Shown piece after piece: positions 1 to 12,100 of a DNA stretch of 64,000 nt (its first letter is position 1; each line of letters begins with the position of its first letter). Below the pieces are notes generated by a model. The model searched no databases and was not told the origin of the DNA. It was given only the letters and a program-made list of their open reading frames with translations. The position numbers and the translations under genes are program-made. This stretch comes from Steinernema hermaphroditum (Eukaryota; Nematoda; Chromadorea; Rhabditida; Steinernematidae), in contig CM059621.1 in assembly GCA_030435675.1 (NCBI GenBank), forward strand, positions 7,688,001 through 7,752,000, given 5' to 3'.

Positions 1-1314
1 GAGTCGAAATATGATGAGCTCACAAAAGAGCTACAAGAACAAGAAGAAAAGCTAGCAGGTGCGTCTAAGGTGACTGATAAACTCAATACAATGTTTTGTT
101 CTCGATAGGGATGGCCACAATCACTGGTGTCGAGCAGAGAATCTGTCAGCTCAGATCAAATGCTGATCAGTTGATGGACGCAACGATCGACTACGAGGCG
201 AACCTAGCGCACGTAAAACATTTGCGTGTGGAGAACAAGTCCAGTGGAAAGAGAATTATCGAAGAACTGAAAGCGATCAGCCAGGAATTGATGCTTCTGA
301 CGGCTCAGGCGTCGTATGACGGCGAATTCGACGGAATTCCAACGGAAGAACTCCAACAGGAACGAGATGAACTCAAGAATAACATGGGCGACGTGGCGAT
401 GTCCGATATTATCTTCTGTGAGGAAGATGAGATCTTGAAGGATCTCGAGACGAAGCTGCAAACTGTGGTGCAGCTCGACGAGGAAGTGGATCGCTTCACG
501 CACTGCCTAGCTGTAGTGAAGGAGCTCGAGAAAGACATCACCGCGAAGCAGAACGAGAGTTTCGTTGAGATCTATGGGCATGTTTCTGCCGCCTTTACAC
601 GTTTCTTCAATGCGCTCGGACCTCCTGGTTCCAGTGCCCGACTGGTCCTCAAGAAGACGTCATCACAGTCCTCGGGCAGTTCGGACGCGGGAAGCCAGGA
701 AGTGATCGACACTATAGATATTTGGGTGGGTAGCTTTTCCTTGTATATCACCGTACAGCTCTTTTTTCCAGGCAGATTTTAACGATGGCGTAGAGCCTGA
801 AAGCGGCTTCTGGCACCGATCTCGCGGTCAACGCAGCGTTCTCTCGATGTCGCTGTTATTAGCCATGCTTTCCTTCGATGCGTCCACTTTGTACTGCTTC
901 GACGAAATCGACAGCGCTATGGACGAGAGGAAGCGTGACGTTCTCGCAGGTGTGTCCACACACTTCACAGCATCTGTACCTTCCCGTTTCAGAATTCTTC
1001 CACCAGCTTCGACTAACCGGAGGAGCTCAGATGTTCTTCTGTACACATCGTCCTGAAATGCTCACCCATGCTGACACTATTCTTCTTGTCACCAACGACG
1101 CTATGGTGAGACCACAGCGTAACATCAGTTTCCATAATTTTCCTCTTCTCAGCAATCCAACGTCTCGGAGATCGACGTCGAAACCGCGAGCAACTACGTC
1201 CGGACCAACGCTCCTCCACGCGCTATCAGTGAAGGTCTTCAGGAAAGTGAAGAGGATGTCCACTCAGAAAGGTCCGGAGATGTCACTGTATCGCTGTTGT
1301 CGCCATTGGCTTAA
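1..1314 (+). CDS. SMC3-type cohesin ATPase, C-terminal part (partial at window start)
   Basis: C-terminal coiled coil and ABC head half of an SMC3-like protein, the cohesin ring subunit that works with SMC1 in the nucleus. Exons: 1-58, 109-729, 776-949, 993-1105, 1153-1314, all in phase. The coiled coil runs to about 540. It is followed by the YGHVSAAFTRFFNAL segment, which resembles the SMC3 stretch before the second head half. Then come a signature helix, a Walker B (LYCFDEID), a D-loop (SAMDERKR) and a switch region (FFCTHRPEMLTHAD). The His/Phe-Arg-Pro-Glu-Leu/Met-Leu switch and the tail NVSEIDVETASNYV are SMC3 features; SMC1, 2 and 4 differ there. Odd point: the signature normally reads LSGGQ, but here it reads RSRGQ, and the tail continues about 30 acidic residues beyond the family end. 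It may be a divergent paralogue rather than the main smc-3. The N-terminal half lies outside the window. Confidence 0.85.
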
Positions 1315-1473
1315 CAACTCACGGTATCGTTATTGCTAATATACTTATAATATTGTTGTTACTTACCTACCTTTTGGTCTTATTTGTATGTTGCTGAAAT
1401 GAATCTGCCCTCGGATCAGGTGTGCTCCTCAACAGAAATACCCATCTGTTTATTTCTAACAAGCGAACATCGG

Positions 1474-1815
1474 TTAGAACAGAAGATGGATGGCAGATAG
1501 CGTGACGACGATCACCGAGACGGACGGCATCGGCGCCGAAGAGGGAACGAATCCCCGCGTGAACTCCTTCAGTTCACTGAGAACTTCCGTGCGCAGAGCC
1601 TGCAGCATCCACGTCCTCAAGTCGCCAGTTTCGTTTTTTGAGGAACTTGTGGAAGTGGCCACGATCGCTTCTATTCGATTATCAGTTTCAGAGGGACTGC
1701 TGTTGGAGAAGGAAGCGGGTACATCGTCTGCCGAGAGGGTCGACGGGAACTGCTCGATTGCGAGCAGTACGGTAGTTGCACAGACTAAGATCAACAGAGG
1801 CGCGCGCATCGTCAT
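1474..1815 (-). CDS. Small secreted or GPI-anchored protein, function unknown
   Basis: 113-residue protein read from the ATG at 1815; a second ATG two codons on (1809) is equally usable. Residues 4-20 are a hydrophobic signal peptide. The middle is rich in Ser/Thr with N-x-S/T sites. The last 16 residues are hydrophobic with no charged tail after them, which fits either a GPI-anchor signal or a tail anchor. The reading frame continues open upstream of the ATG without similarity to anything, so I start at the signal peptide. It lies tail to tail with the SMC3 gene (160 bp apart). I do not recognise a family. The call rests on signal peptide plus hydrophobic C-terminus only. Confidence 0.55.
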   Translation of the reverse strand: MTMRAPLLILVCATTVLLAIEQFPSTLSADDVPASFSNSSPSETDNRIEAIVATSTSSSKNETGDLRTWMLQALRTEVLSELKEFTRGFVPSSAPMPSVSVIVVTLSAIHLLF

Positions 1816-1984
1816 CGAAAAAAGACGATCTCGGCGGAAATCGGCGATTTCCGTTGGTATCTCCGTGGGCCGAACGCCCCGAATACTAATTCCCCATCTG
1901 TGCGTGAGCGGAGGAGGAAGCATCAGAAGACTGTCAGAGTTTTTTATACATTGGTAAATACAGAAATACAATAGAACACGTCGC

Positions 1985-2615
1985 TTAATGTTTCTTCGCT
2001 TCGTTGAGCATCGAAACACCCGTTCTTTCGGGGAGATGGCTCTGCCGTATCTTCTTCCTTGGTCGCGCCTCAAGGTGAAGAACCGGATCCGGCTTCGGCC
2101 ACCTCCGATATTCCGAACTCCCTGGAGTAATGATGCGTCCCTTGCAGAAAAGAGTCGTCGTAACGATGCTGGCAACAACGATGATTGCAACATTCCCACC
2201 GGCGATCATATAAAACTTCACGGCGTTTGGCATTTCCTGAAACATTTCGTCAGTAAAAAGTCAATTCAGAGTACGCTACATAAAATTCTTCCCCTTCAGG
2301 TGTCGTTGTCGTTGAATTGACAAAATCGAAGTCCTCAGTGGCAACTGACGGTGATGTGCTAGTAGGGTCAGGATTCGGCTTCTGAGAACCCTCAGTCGTA
2401 GAGTCAGGATCCGGCTGCCCGCTAACCTCCGTTGGCTCCGTAGAGTCGGGAGCCGGGTTCTCAGAAACGGTCGTCGAATTCATGGGTTCTGGATTCGGTG
2501 TGGTTCCATTGAAGAGATCATTCGGTTGCGTAGAAGAGGTCACATTCGATGCTTCCAACACGGAGAAGAGGCGAAGTGCAAGGAGGAACAGAACGAAGAA
2601 GTTGCCGATCGCCAT
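1985..2615 (-). CDS. Type I membrane protein with Ser/Thr/Pro-rich ectodomain
   Basis: Two exons, 2615-2280 and 2236-1985, joined by a 43 nt GT...AG intron in phase 0; 195 residues. Residues 1-22 are a signal peptide (MAIGNFFVLFLLALRLF start). Residues 23-110 are a mucin-like stretch with repeated Pro-Asp/Asn-Pro and N-x-S/T motifs (NPEPMNST, NPAPDSTEP, PDPDSTTEG, NPDPTSTS), about 11-15 residues per repeat. One transmembrane helix follows (around GGNVAIIVVASIVTTTLF), then a basic cytoplasmic tail of about 55 residues. No enzyme or adhesion domain is visible. The repeat units suggest an O-glycosylated stalk. The neighbour at 1474-1815 has a similar style (signal peptide, Ser/Thr-rich, C-terminal hydrophobic segment) but no clear sequence match. 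Confidence 0.7.
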
Positions 2616-3061
2616 CGGAAACGCAGCCGCTTCTCTTTTAACACGTCACAAAAATGAGGCGTCGAGAGGGGAATGCCGTGAGGTCGGCGAAATGAGACAA
2701 AACGGTCTAGACAGTTTGTCTAGTCCGCCGGCTTCATTTCCTTGGCGAAGTGGGATGTTTCTCAAGCGATGACAGAAGAGGTGGAGAAGAAGAAGTCCAC
2801 CGTGAAAGGCGCTTTCGGGCGCTTTTTCCTTGTGGACAATCAAATATTTATGTTTAAACTCGCACAGCATCAGACAAACACTATATACACTCGGCAGTGG
2901 AGGCTGGTCGGGGTCAGAGCTCCGGGAAGGACACGGGGAAATGAAAGACAAGGATGGGGCATCTAATCAGTTCCTAAAGATTCGCGGTATTTACAGAGAA
3001 GGACTAAGAGGACAGCTATGAGCTAGAAGAGGAGATCGAGGGCGAGAGGGAGAGCGACGGG
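2616..3061. other. Intergenic, nothing recognised
   Basis: Short open frames here have no start context, repeats or domains. It probably holds the 3' UTR of the ADAMTS gene and the promoter of the small membrane protein gene. Confidence 0.5.
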
Positions 3062-6000
3062 CTACCGGAGCGTCAGAAGACTCATATCGGACTCGAGGAG
3101 CTTCATGTTGGCGATTGACGTGGAGCAGATGCGCTCGGAAGCGTCGACATCGACGGTGCAGTCTTCGACCTCGGAAGAGCGGCCGAAGCACGGGAAGCCG
3201 TTGTTGATGGGGGCCGGTGCGGAGCACTCTCGCGTCCTGAAAAGAGGGAGTGAGCGGGGAAAGAGGCCCGAGTGCGGGTGTGGCGGAAGGAAGGAAGAAA
3301 AGTGCACCTTGTGCGAGATCCGATACCGCAGTTGGCGGCGCACTGGCTCCACGCGCCCCAGGAGGACCACTGGCCGTCGACGGAACCTGAAAGTGGGTGT
3401 CAGCGGGTGCCGCAGTGCCTCTTCCTACTTTCACAAGCGTCGGTGCGGCAGATGGAGGTCATGTAGGCGAGACCGAAGCAGGCGTCGCCGTCGCCCGAAG
3501 GCGCCGGCGAATCGCAGAACCGGTGCCGCGACTGGAAGGCGAATCCACAGGCGGCCGAGCACTGCGACCACGAGGACCACACGCCCCACTCGCCGTTTCG
3601 TGCTGAGAAAGAGAAAGTCAGTGAGATCTCGAGGAGATCCAGGAGTTGTGCTCACGGCAATCGAGGGACAATCGAGGAAAGGACTTACACTGGGTGCATT
3701 GGGAGGAGTCGGAGCAGGGCTGCATCTCGAAGTCCCCGCCGAGGCATTGGAGACCGCCATTGGCTGGACGCGGCGAGTTACAGTACCTGGGGCGGGAATG
3801 ACTCAAAGGCTTTCCTTCTATCGAAGCACTCACCTCGTTCTGGAGCGGTGACCATTGGAACAGGGGTCGGAGCAGGTGCTCCAGTCGGTCCACTGACTCC
3901 AGGCGCCATCGACTGGCGGTCCGGAGCACGTGCTCCTTTGTGGAGCACACGGTTTCTGGTCGAAGGAGTAGCCGATGCAGTAGGAACCGCGATTCGAAGG
4001 CAGTGGGTTGGAGCACATCCGATTCCGGATCTGGTGCCCGCTGACTCCGCAGTCCTTGGAGCACTTGCTCCAGCCGCTCCACTCGCTCCAGCCTCCGGAC
4101 TGCGACAGACAGGCTGTAGGCGTGCAGCTGCGCTGGTCGACGGTGGGCCCCGCACAGAATCCTTGGATGGCGGGGTCCCTGATCTGGCAGTAGCGTCTCC
4201 GGAACTGGTTTAGGGTGAAGCAGGAGCACTCCGACCAGTCGCTCCACTCGCTCCACGCGGGAACGCTGTGTGTGGCGGCGACCTGGACGTCGGGGCAGGG
4301 CTCCGTGGCACAGGGGCGCTCCTCGTTGACGTAACCGTCGCAGAGGAAGACGAACTGCGCCAGGCATTTCCGGGAGCGCGTCTGTCTTCCGCCGCCACAG
4401 GAGGCGGAGCACTGCTCCCACTCGCCCCACTCCGACCAGTAGTGTACCGTCTTCTTAAGCGTTTCGCAGGACTCCGCGTTGCACGTGTCCAGCTCGAAGC
4501 TGAGGCCGTCTTCGGAGCAGGAGGCGCCGTCGGGGCACGTGCGGAGTCGCTGCCGGATGCCGCCGCCGCAGGAGGCGGAGCAGGGAAGCCACTCCTGCCA
4601 CGGGTTCCAGCGCTCGATGCCGATGGGTGCCGTCTTGAGGTTTGCGACGCCGTTCACTCTGTTGCAGAGGGCGTCGCAGGAGTCGATCTCCGTCGTCGCG
4701 CCGACGCACGCGTCCTCCTCTTCCACCTCGCAGCTCCGATGCCGGCGGCGCGTCTCCCCCGGAGCACAGCTGCTGCATGGGCTCCACTCGCTCCACTCGC
4801 CCCACGACGAGGGACACGGTCCCGCCACGCAGCGCCGAGCCTCGTTGTCTGGCTCCAAAGGTGAGCAGAAGAAGGAGAGGCACTGCCGCGTCCTCGACTG
4901 GATTCCCTCGCCGCACGTCCTCGAGCACGAACTCCACTCCGTCCAGTCGTCCCAGTTCGGCGACGAAGCCTTGGAGCAGTCCTAAAAGAAGCACTGAATA
5001 CCCGAATTAGTTAAAGTTCGCACCTGCAGATTGCACGTCCTGGCCTGTTTGCTGGCGTTCGGACACGGCTCTCCGTCGCAGAGCTTCTCCCTCAGCTGGA
5101 ACCCGATTCCACAGGTCACAGAGCAGGACATCCACTCGCTCCACGTTTCCACGACGCACTCCCGCTCGTTGCAGGGGAAGACGAGCGTCGCCTCGCCCTC
5201 GCACTGACCCTCGATGCTACACGTCCTCCTCCGGCTCTTGTGACCGTCGCCACAAGTCGCCGAGCAAGGAGACCACGTTTCCCAGGCGCTCCAGGTCGGA
5301 CAGGGACCCTGAAACGGGCGTCGAGCAGTCCTGCCGCCCCCTCTCGTACCTTGTTGCAGGGCTTCTCCTCCAGCAGCTTCTCTTTGCAGTCGACTCCACT
5401 CATGCAGATCCGTTTCCTCGTCTGCTGCCCCTCTCCACAAGCGGCGGAGCAGACGCTCCACTCGCTCCAGTCGGAGTACTGCTCGCACTTCGGCGGTTCA
5501 GGCTTGCACGGTCGCGTTTCGTCTCCTTTTCCGAGGCAGCTCTGGAATCATTTCTCTCAGAACTTGGCTCGGCACAAGACGAGATTATTAGGGAAATTAG
5601 TCATCACATCTCCCGGAAACCGGTTACTGTGTTACTATTGTTAAACGCCACTGACGTAAAGAACCCGCTACCGTAATCCTGCGTTAGAACCACCCCTCCA
5701 GTTACCGTAACTCCCTAGATTTACCATCTTCTGCGTCACCCTAAGAGCTCGTTTTTCTCTTTTCTTTTTGTTCGACTTTTTCGCCGTTTTCCTACGCACA
5801 TCGAGGTGAGTGAGACATTTCCTGGAGCGCCTCTGGACGCCTCCGGTGCCACAAGAAGCCGAGCAGGAAGACCACTCCGTCCACAGGTCCCACTTCACCA
5901 TCATTTCCTCGTCGTCCTTGCCGGCTTCCGGACAGTCCGCCGAGTCGGCCACCACGGCGCGGTCGTCACAGGCGAGGTTCTGAAGGCGTGGCATGAGTGT

Positions 6001-9000
6001 GTACCCCCTGGGAGGGTCCTACCAGGCAGTGGCCTCCGACGCAGTACTGGTTGGGCCCACAGGGCGATCCATTCGGGAACTGGCCTTTGTTGCGGATGAG
6101 TTCGCTGCCCTGGAGGTGACACCACACCTTGCAGGGCTGTGTCGAGTGCAGGAAACTGGAGCCGCTGAGCTGCAGGTCCGGTTTCTCGGGGTCGTTCTTG
6201 ATGGCCGAGCACAGCTTGTCGCCGAACTCCTGACGCGTGAACGCCCGACATCCCGACTCGGGGGCGCCACAAACCAGGCCGCGGATGTTGGTGCCCCGGC
6301 AGTGCTGACCTCCGTTGTTGGGCCTGAAGTCCAGTTTAGGACCTGAACTCGAAGGACGACCTTACGCGGGCTCGGTGCAGGTTCGCATTTCGGGTTTGAG
6401 TTGGATGCTGCCCGTCACCTGACAGGAACTGATTGGACAGCGTTTGTCGTTCGATCCCCAAAGGGACCAGGCGCCGTTGACCACCCGAGGCTCCTCTCCG
6501 AAGAGCCACGGCTGGCACTTTCCCTCCTGGCACCACTTGGCACCTCCGCACCACGTGCCTTCGAGGGCTGGATGCGCCGTCGAGATCGTCGAGCCACTGT
6601 TGCCGCACCACAGGATTCGGCAAATGTCCTGCAAAGGACGTTCCACAGTTCAGGGAAGAGAGCACTTACATCCATCCTGCGACCATTGGGGATCTCCACC
6701 TGGTACTCCTTTCCCCAGAAGTAGGAGCACTGCTGATCGGCGGTGAAGCGCTGTCCGGGAAGGCGCCCGTCCTTCAGATGGTCGTGCGTGGAGATGCTCT
6801 CGGCGGCGTCGCGGAGACAGTTGCCCCGACCACTTTGGCTGGAAGAGAAGCGCCTAGATGCTGGGTTGACTCGGGTGAACTCACTCGAGCTGCAGCAGAA
6901 AAGCGTTGAACTCTCTGACGGAGCACGTGCTCCACGTCGTCTTGCCGGCTCCGTTCACCGCCGACATTAGGCAGCAGCTCCGGCTGCACTGGTTCTGCAC
7001 TCCGTCGTGCACCATGCCCATGCTAAACACACCTATATCCGCGCCACTCGCTGCAGAACCTACTTGTGTCCCATTTCGTGGGCCAACACGAGGGACCTCC
7101 CGAGATGGAGGCCCTCGACAAGACTGCACGCGAAGAGTTCGTCGCACATCCTGGCCACCGGGGCGACTCCCGCCACGCTGGTGGTGGTGTGGTAGATGTC
7201 GTAGCCAGTGAGGAGGACGCCGTGGTCCCAGTGGCCGGGGTCGGTGAGATCGGAGCCGGGGTTTATGCGCGCCTGGTGGCGACAGAAGCCATCGAGGAGG
7301 GTCTGAGCCTGTCCGTTCTTGTGGACGCCCGTCTCCAGGCCTGCAGGCTGACTCTTCCAGAGCTCGTAGCGGACGATGACGATGTCGAGGTTAGGGTTCA
7401 TGGTGGGCTGCTGGTAGAGGACATGGACGTTGTTGATGAGCGCCAGGGAGAAGTCGAGGAGGTGTTGCTCGGCGTCGCGTTGGAACTCGCGTTGGAAGTG
7501 CTCGAAGAGCTTCGAGTCGAGGAAGAGGCCGATCTCGAGAGTGATCGGGTCCAGCTGCGGGAAGATGAACAGCGAGTCCAGCTTGGCCACCGAGGGCAGC
7601 GTGTAGTTGGGGGCGAGTATGTCGGCGGCGGCCTTGATGTCCGGGTCGTCCACGGACTTGCTCACCTCGCAGAACTCGACGTGCTGGTCCTCGTTCATGT
7701 CCACGAAGTGCTCTTCGATGGCGCGTTCCAGCGACGTCAGCAGAGAGGCATCCCGTTTAAAGACGAGGTGGTCTTCCTTCTGATGATGCCGCACCCGCTT
7801 CGGGATCGTCTGCAGCACCAGGAAGTGGTCCTCCATGACGATGGTGCCCATGAGGTGCCTACAGTCGGACACCGCGACGGCCCTGCCCTCGTGAGAGAGC
7901 ACTTTGCCCTGGTAGTGACAGGAGTAGTCGAGTCCCGCGGGGATGCCGCTCCGTGTGGAGCTGGCATTGCCGTGCCGAACTACGGTAGTGAGGTGTTTGC
8001 CGATGATACGATAGTTGGGTTTGAGGGCGAGCGTGTACGAGGTGTTCCACGCGTCGAAGCTGAGTCGGAGCGAGCCGTCGGAGGCGTTGCTGTAGCGCTC
8101 GGTCACTCGGAGGAGCGAATACTCCGGCACGTCGGAGTGCTTCTCCACGCCGAACGTCTCCACCAGCTCTCGCTTCGTCAGTCTTCTGTGCAGGGCCTAA
8201 AAGATGCTTTGTATATCTGGATAGGCTTGGTGATATTCCACATGACACTTAATCTCTCCTGTATTGGAAATGATCAGATGACTAACTCCATATATCTTGC
8301 ATGTCACATCTCGGACAAAGAGGCTGTCTCAGCGCTAAGCTGCGCGCTTGTTTCATACTTGAAGCATGAGTCACAAAGAGTCAGTCAGATCCAGTTTTAC
8401 CGTATTTGAAATCTAAGCAACTTTAGATCCCGTGACGCGCAGATGAGTCACATAGATCGAGCAGAGTACAAAAGATTCTAGAGGCACAGAAAAAGATAAC
8501 TGGACTGGTTTCTGAACGAACAAAAGATCGAATTTTTAAATGAGGAAATGAAATCTAAAATCAAAAACGATAGTTATGCAATAAATTTAATTTCCAAGCA
8601 ATTTATGTTTATTACTGATCGAAAAACGATTAGAAAAAAACGGAAGGAATAGTCCTATAGTTCTTTGGCAACGCTAATTGGCTAATAAAAACCTGTATTG
8701 GGTTTGTGCATAAATAAAGACGGTAAATACCCTCAAATTCGTCATAAAATTACGGTTGTTAATTACTTCGAGTGAAAGTCCCGTACAAGTAGTTGTCAGA
8801 TAGAACTAAGGGAGGCCTATCTGCCCAATAAGTGCCTGAGTCCAAACTAAAGATAAGGAACTGTTTTGAGGGCAATCTTCAGAACTGGACTGGTTCAAAC
8901 ATATCAAACATATGAAACGCCTGTTCATAATGTGTATAGCAGAACGTATTTGGTTGCATATGGCTGTGAATAACAAGAAATTTCTGAGAAGAACGGATGA

Positions 9001-9135
9001 TTCGAGACCATTCCGATCGTCTAACACCGTCTAACCAGAAGCCCGAGGAAAGGAGTAGCGACTTACATGAGATCCACAGAAGAATGTCGAGAGTATGAAG
9101 ATAAAGTCCAAGAAGGAAGTTCGCCTTAACTTCAT
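3062..9135 (-). CDS. ADAMTS metalloprotease with about 14 thrombospondin type 1 repeats
   Basis: Secreted zinc protease that cleaves extracellular matrix. Exon 1 (9135-9067) encodes a signal peptide (SFLDFIFILSTFFCGSH). An intron of about 870 bp follows, then a prodomain/catalytic exon 8196-7064 and many short exons to the stop at 3062. The zinc site HEMGHNMGMVHD starts at residue 396 and is split by an intron inside the HN codon; the Met-turn is CCLMSAV. Next come the disintegrin-like and Cys-rich regions (GTWCGGAKWCQEGKC, GGQHCRGTNIRG), a divergent first TSP1 repeat, and then WSxWS repeats near 5880, 5470, 5290, 5150, 4950, 4790, 4600, 4430, 4240, 4080, 3890, 3580 and 3350. There is no C-terminal GON domain, so this is not a GON-1 orthologue; the layout is closer to C. 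elegans ADT-1. I see no classic RxK/RR furin site. Total is roughly 1,400 residues. A split into two genes near 5580-5770 is possible, but the frames join there. Confidence 0.88.
8197..9066 (-). other. Large first intron of the ADAMTS gene
   Basis: GTAAGT donor at 9066 and TTTTAG acceptor at 8197. At about 870 bp it is some twenty times longer than the other introns here, so it may hold regulatory sites. I see no ORF or repeat of note in it. Confidence 0.7.
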
Positions 9136-12100
9136 GGTGTCGGCTGAATCGTTGCCGGCTTCATCAAATCTTCCTCTCGGATCGCTCGACTTTTCGCGTT
9201 CGTCGCCTGCAAGGAACCAGTTCTGACGGAGACGTTTCGTCGAACGATCGCGGAGGCGAATATTCGACGTGAACGCTTATCCGGTTAAGCCGCAAGCGGT
9301 GAGTAATCGCTCGACGAAGTCCGAAGGCCGTCGCCGGGGCGGCCGGAAGCCCCGAGAAGCCAGAAGACGCGGACGGAGACAAAAAACGGTTAAGGGTGTT
9401 CGCGCAGATCCCGTTCGGGCTCGGTTTCCCGAGGTGATCGGACGCGATGGGTGAGAAAGTGAGAAATCGCGGAGGAAGCCAAGGCAGCGCTGCTACAAAG
9501 TCGGAGAACGGATCGGAGGCGCCAACTGGAGTTGAACGGATTAGCGCCAGAACTTGCATCTAGCCACATTTTGACCCATTTTTGACAAATTGCGTAATGG
9601 TTTCTGTGGCGCCGCCGATCGGATGACCGCCAAATGAACGGTTTGTTTAAGAGTGCGCGACATTGGATTTGACGACCTGATGCATTGTCGAACCGAACTA
9701 ATGGCAGAGGGACAAGGCTTTGTAGGTGTTGTTTTTTTAGATGCATTCCGAACTCATCAAATTCAGAATCTTTAAGGAGTGCTTTAAGGGTGAACGAGGG
9801 CGGCTTGTTCAGTTTATACACTCATCTAGGCGCGCCAGTACCGGATAATGGCGGCACCGCTTAAAGGCACGATGTTCAGCAGTCTCTTCTTCAGAACCTC
9901 TCTTATCAAAACAGACATTTTTTCTTCATATTACGCTGGATCTTACGACCTGATACACCACAAACTGAACTGATGGCAAAGGGTTCGCTGGGGTTCTTTT
10001 TTTTCGACGTTGTTTCGATACAGAATCGAAATAGTCTTTCCTTAGCTACCTTTTCGTTCTCCATCGTACGAAACATTTATGCGAGAACATCGCAACCATC
10101 GCATCAAACTGATCTTAAGAAACTAGGACAATTTCTGAAATTAATGATTCAACCTGCGCAGCTACAATTCAACAAGGTCCTCCTCATGAGCTCAGGTAGT
10201 TAAGCACTTGAAAATTTGGGTATCCTTGGGGTACCCTGTTCAGCTTCCTGTCTTGTTGCCCCCCGAGTGCCCCCCCTCCCCCCGTTGCTTAGCGGCATGA
10301 AATTAATCTTAAGAGGCTAAGAATAGCGATATTTTAACCTGGGCAACTGCAATTTATTTTTATTTTTTGTTTTTTTTTGGCATCGGCTAAAATGAATGTT
10401 AAGTTGGACCGCTGCTTTTTGTGCGCTCTACATGCAGCGCCTGTACAAAGCTGGACTCGAGTAGTGGTACATAGCGTGTCAAAATCAAATACTCCTCCTT
10501 CTACAAAAGTTTCTTTTTTTCTGGCAGATTTTCTGCAGTTTTTGAAACTATTTGAAACTAACATCTATGATAATGCAGATACATAAATAAAAAATAGCGA
10601 ACTTTCTATAAAGAAAAATTTCTCAAAAGTTGGAACGACTTTTTGACGTAACTGTGATATATCTTGTCGTGCTTTTTGTGTTTCGTTCGAAAAAGGCCAA
10701 TCCACCGAGTGTTCCTAGCATAAATGCATTTGTCTACAAGTCCTGTTGGAGTTGAAAAGGGCGATATGAAGGGAACATTCCCAAGTGGGGCGATCAATCA
10801 CGGTCGACACGGGAAAACAACATGTAGTTGCAGAAGCGGTCGATAAACGCGGATTTGCAATCAAATCGAAAGTCCGACACGATTGCGGACCACGTAATTG
10901 ACATTGACACATTTCTGTGTATTCGTTTATGCAAACGCGCCGAAAGCTACTTGTTGAATTGATCTGAATGACGGTCACAATGTGGTCATAATATTGGGAG
11001 TGTGAATTTGGAGAGGAGAAGGAGTTTTCAGGCAAATTTAGGCTCTGGTCTTGTATGTTCGTAAATGAACAAGTATAAAAGCAACCCGAAAGTTTTGGGT
11101 TCGTTTTCGGGTACCTGAACCATTTCTACTTAATTGCTCATTCAGTGTTCTTTCGAGGAAAGATGATTAGTGATTAAATGACAAAATGGCCTTCCTAAGT
11201 GTGATTGACCATATTTCGATTTCTCACTTCTACCCTCGTTGGACCTGCATGGACTCTCTAGATTCACGAAGACCAATCCATGAATGCACAATGAAATGAA
11301 TCAGCTTTGAGTTCGTAAGACTGTGTCTGAGGGGGAGAATCTACCGAGTTTCATCGAGAACCCCTGAACTTCTCGGCCATTCGTCACGGGAGTTACGTCG
11401 AGTTGTGCTCGTAAATCTCCCCTTTCGACGGCTCTCTGTGGCTCCATTTAATCCCCTGTCAAGTAGAAGTGCGAAGCGCGAATTAGAGCGTTGCAACAGG
11501 GCTGCGCACTTCCACGTCCGTCGTTGTCACGCGGCGATAAGACACGGACGGCGATTGATTGGAAACCGACACCGCGACTCGGAATCGGAGCGAAAGCGAA
11601 ATCGCGGAACGTCGAGGACGCGTTCAGAAGGCTTTTCGGAGCGGCCTCCTCCAATGGTGGACGCTCCAAGAAAGAACCCCAACAGGGAGCAGCTGGCCAG
11701 CTCCTCGGAATCGCGAATAACTCGATTTACCCTGGACGGATTCAGGAGGGTCCGGGGATTAGAAAGGAATTCGAGGGATGAGGGAGGAGGTTGACCGGGC
11801 GAAGTGAAAGTGAAACTGGAACGACGGCCGTGGATACCCCGCGAGCGTTCGGAGCCAGTTCGGATTACAGACGGACTGTCCGGCGGCGTCGACGCGCCTA
11901 AGTGGGTCAAAGGCACACGCGCCAGCGGCGAGATTGAGTGAAAATTGTTGCGCGACGTTTGAGGCGCCGATTATTGTGGAGGCGATAAGTGGCTGATTAG
12001 AAGCGCCGCCGACAGCCGAAGTGTGTCGAAGTGGCCTCCTGATGGCTTCTCGGGAGGTGAGTTCTCCTTCTGGGTCAGTGGGGTGACGAGGTGTAGAACA

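Noticed and set aside
4268..5010. Long plus-strand frames over TSP1 repeats
   Set aside because: Antisense shadows of the Cys/Trp-rich exons.
7066..8409. 447-codon plus-strand frame over the ADAMTS prodomain
   Set aside because: It is the antisense shadow of the real exon 8196-7064; it has Val/Glu-rich noise composition and no domain.
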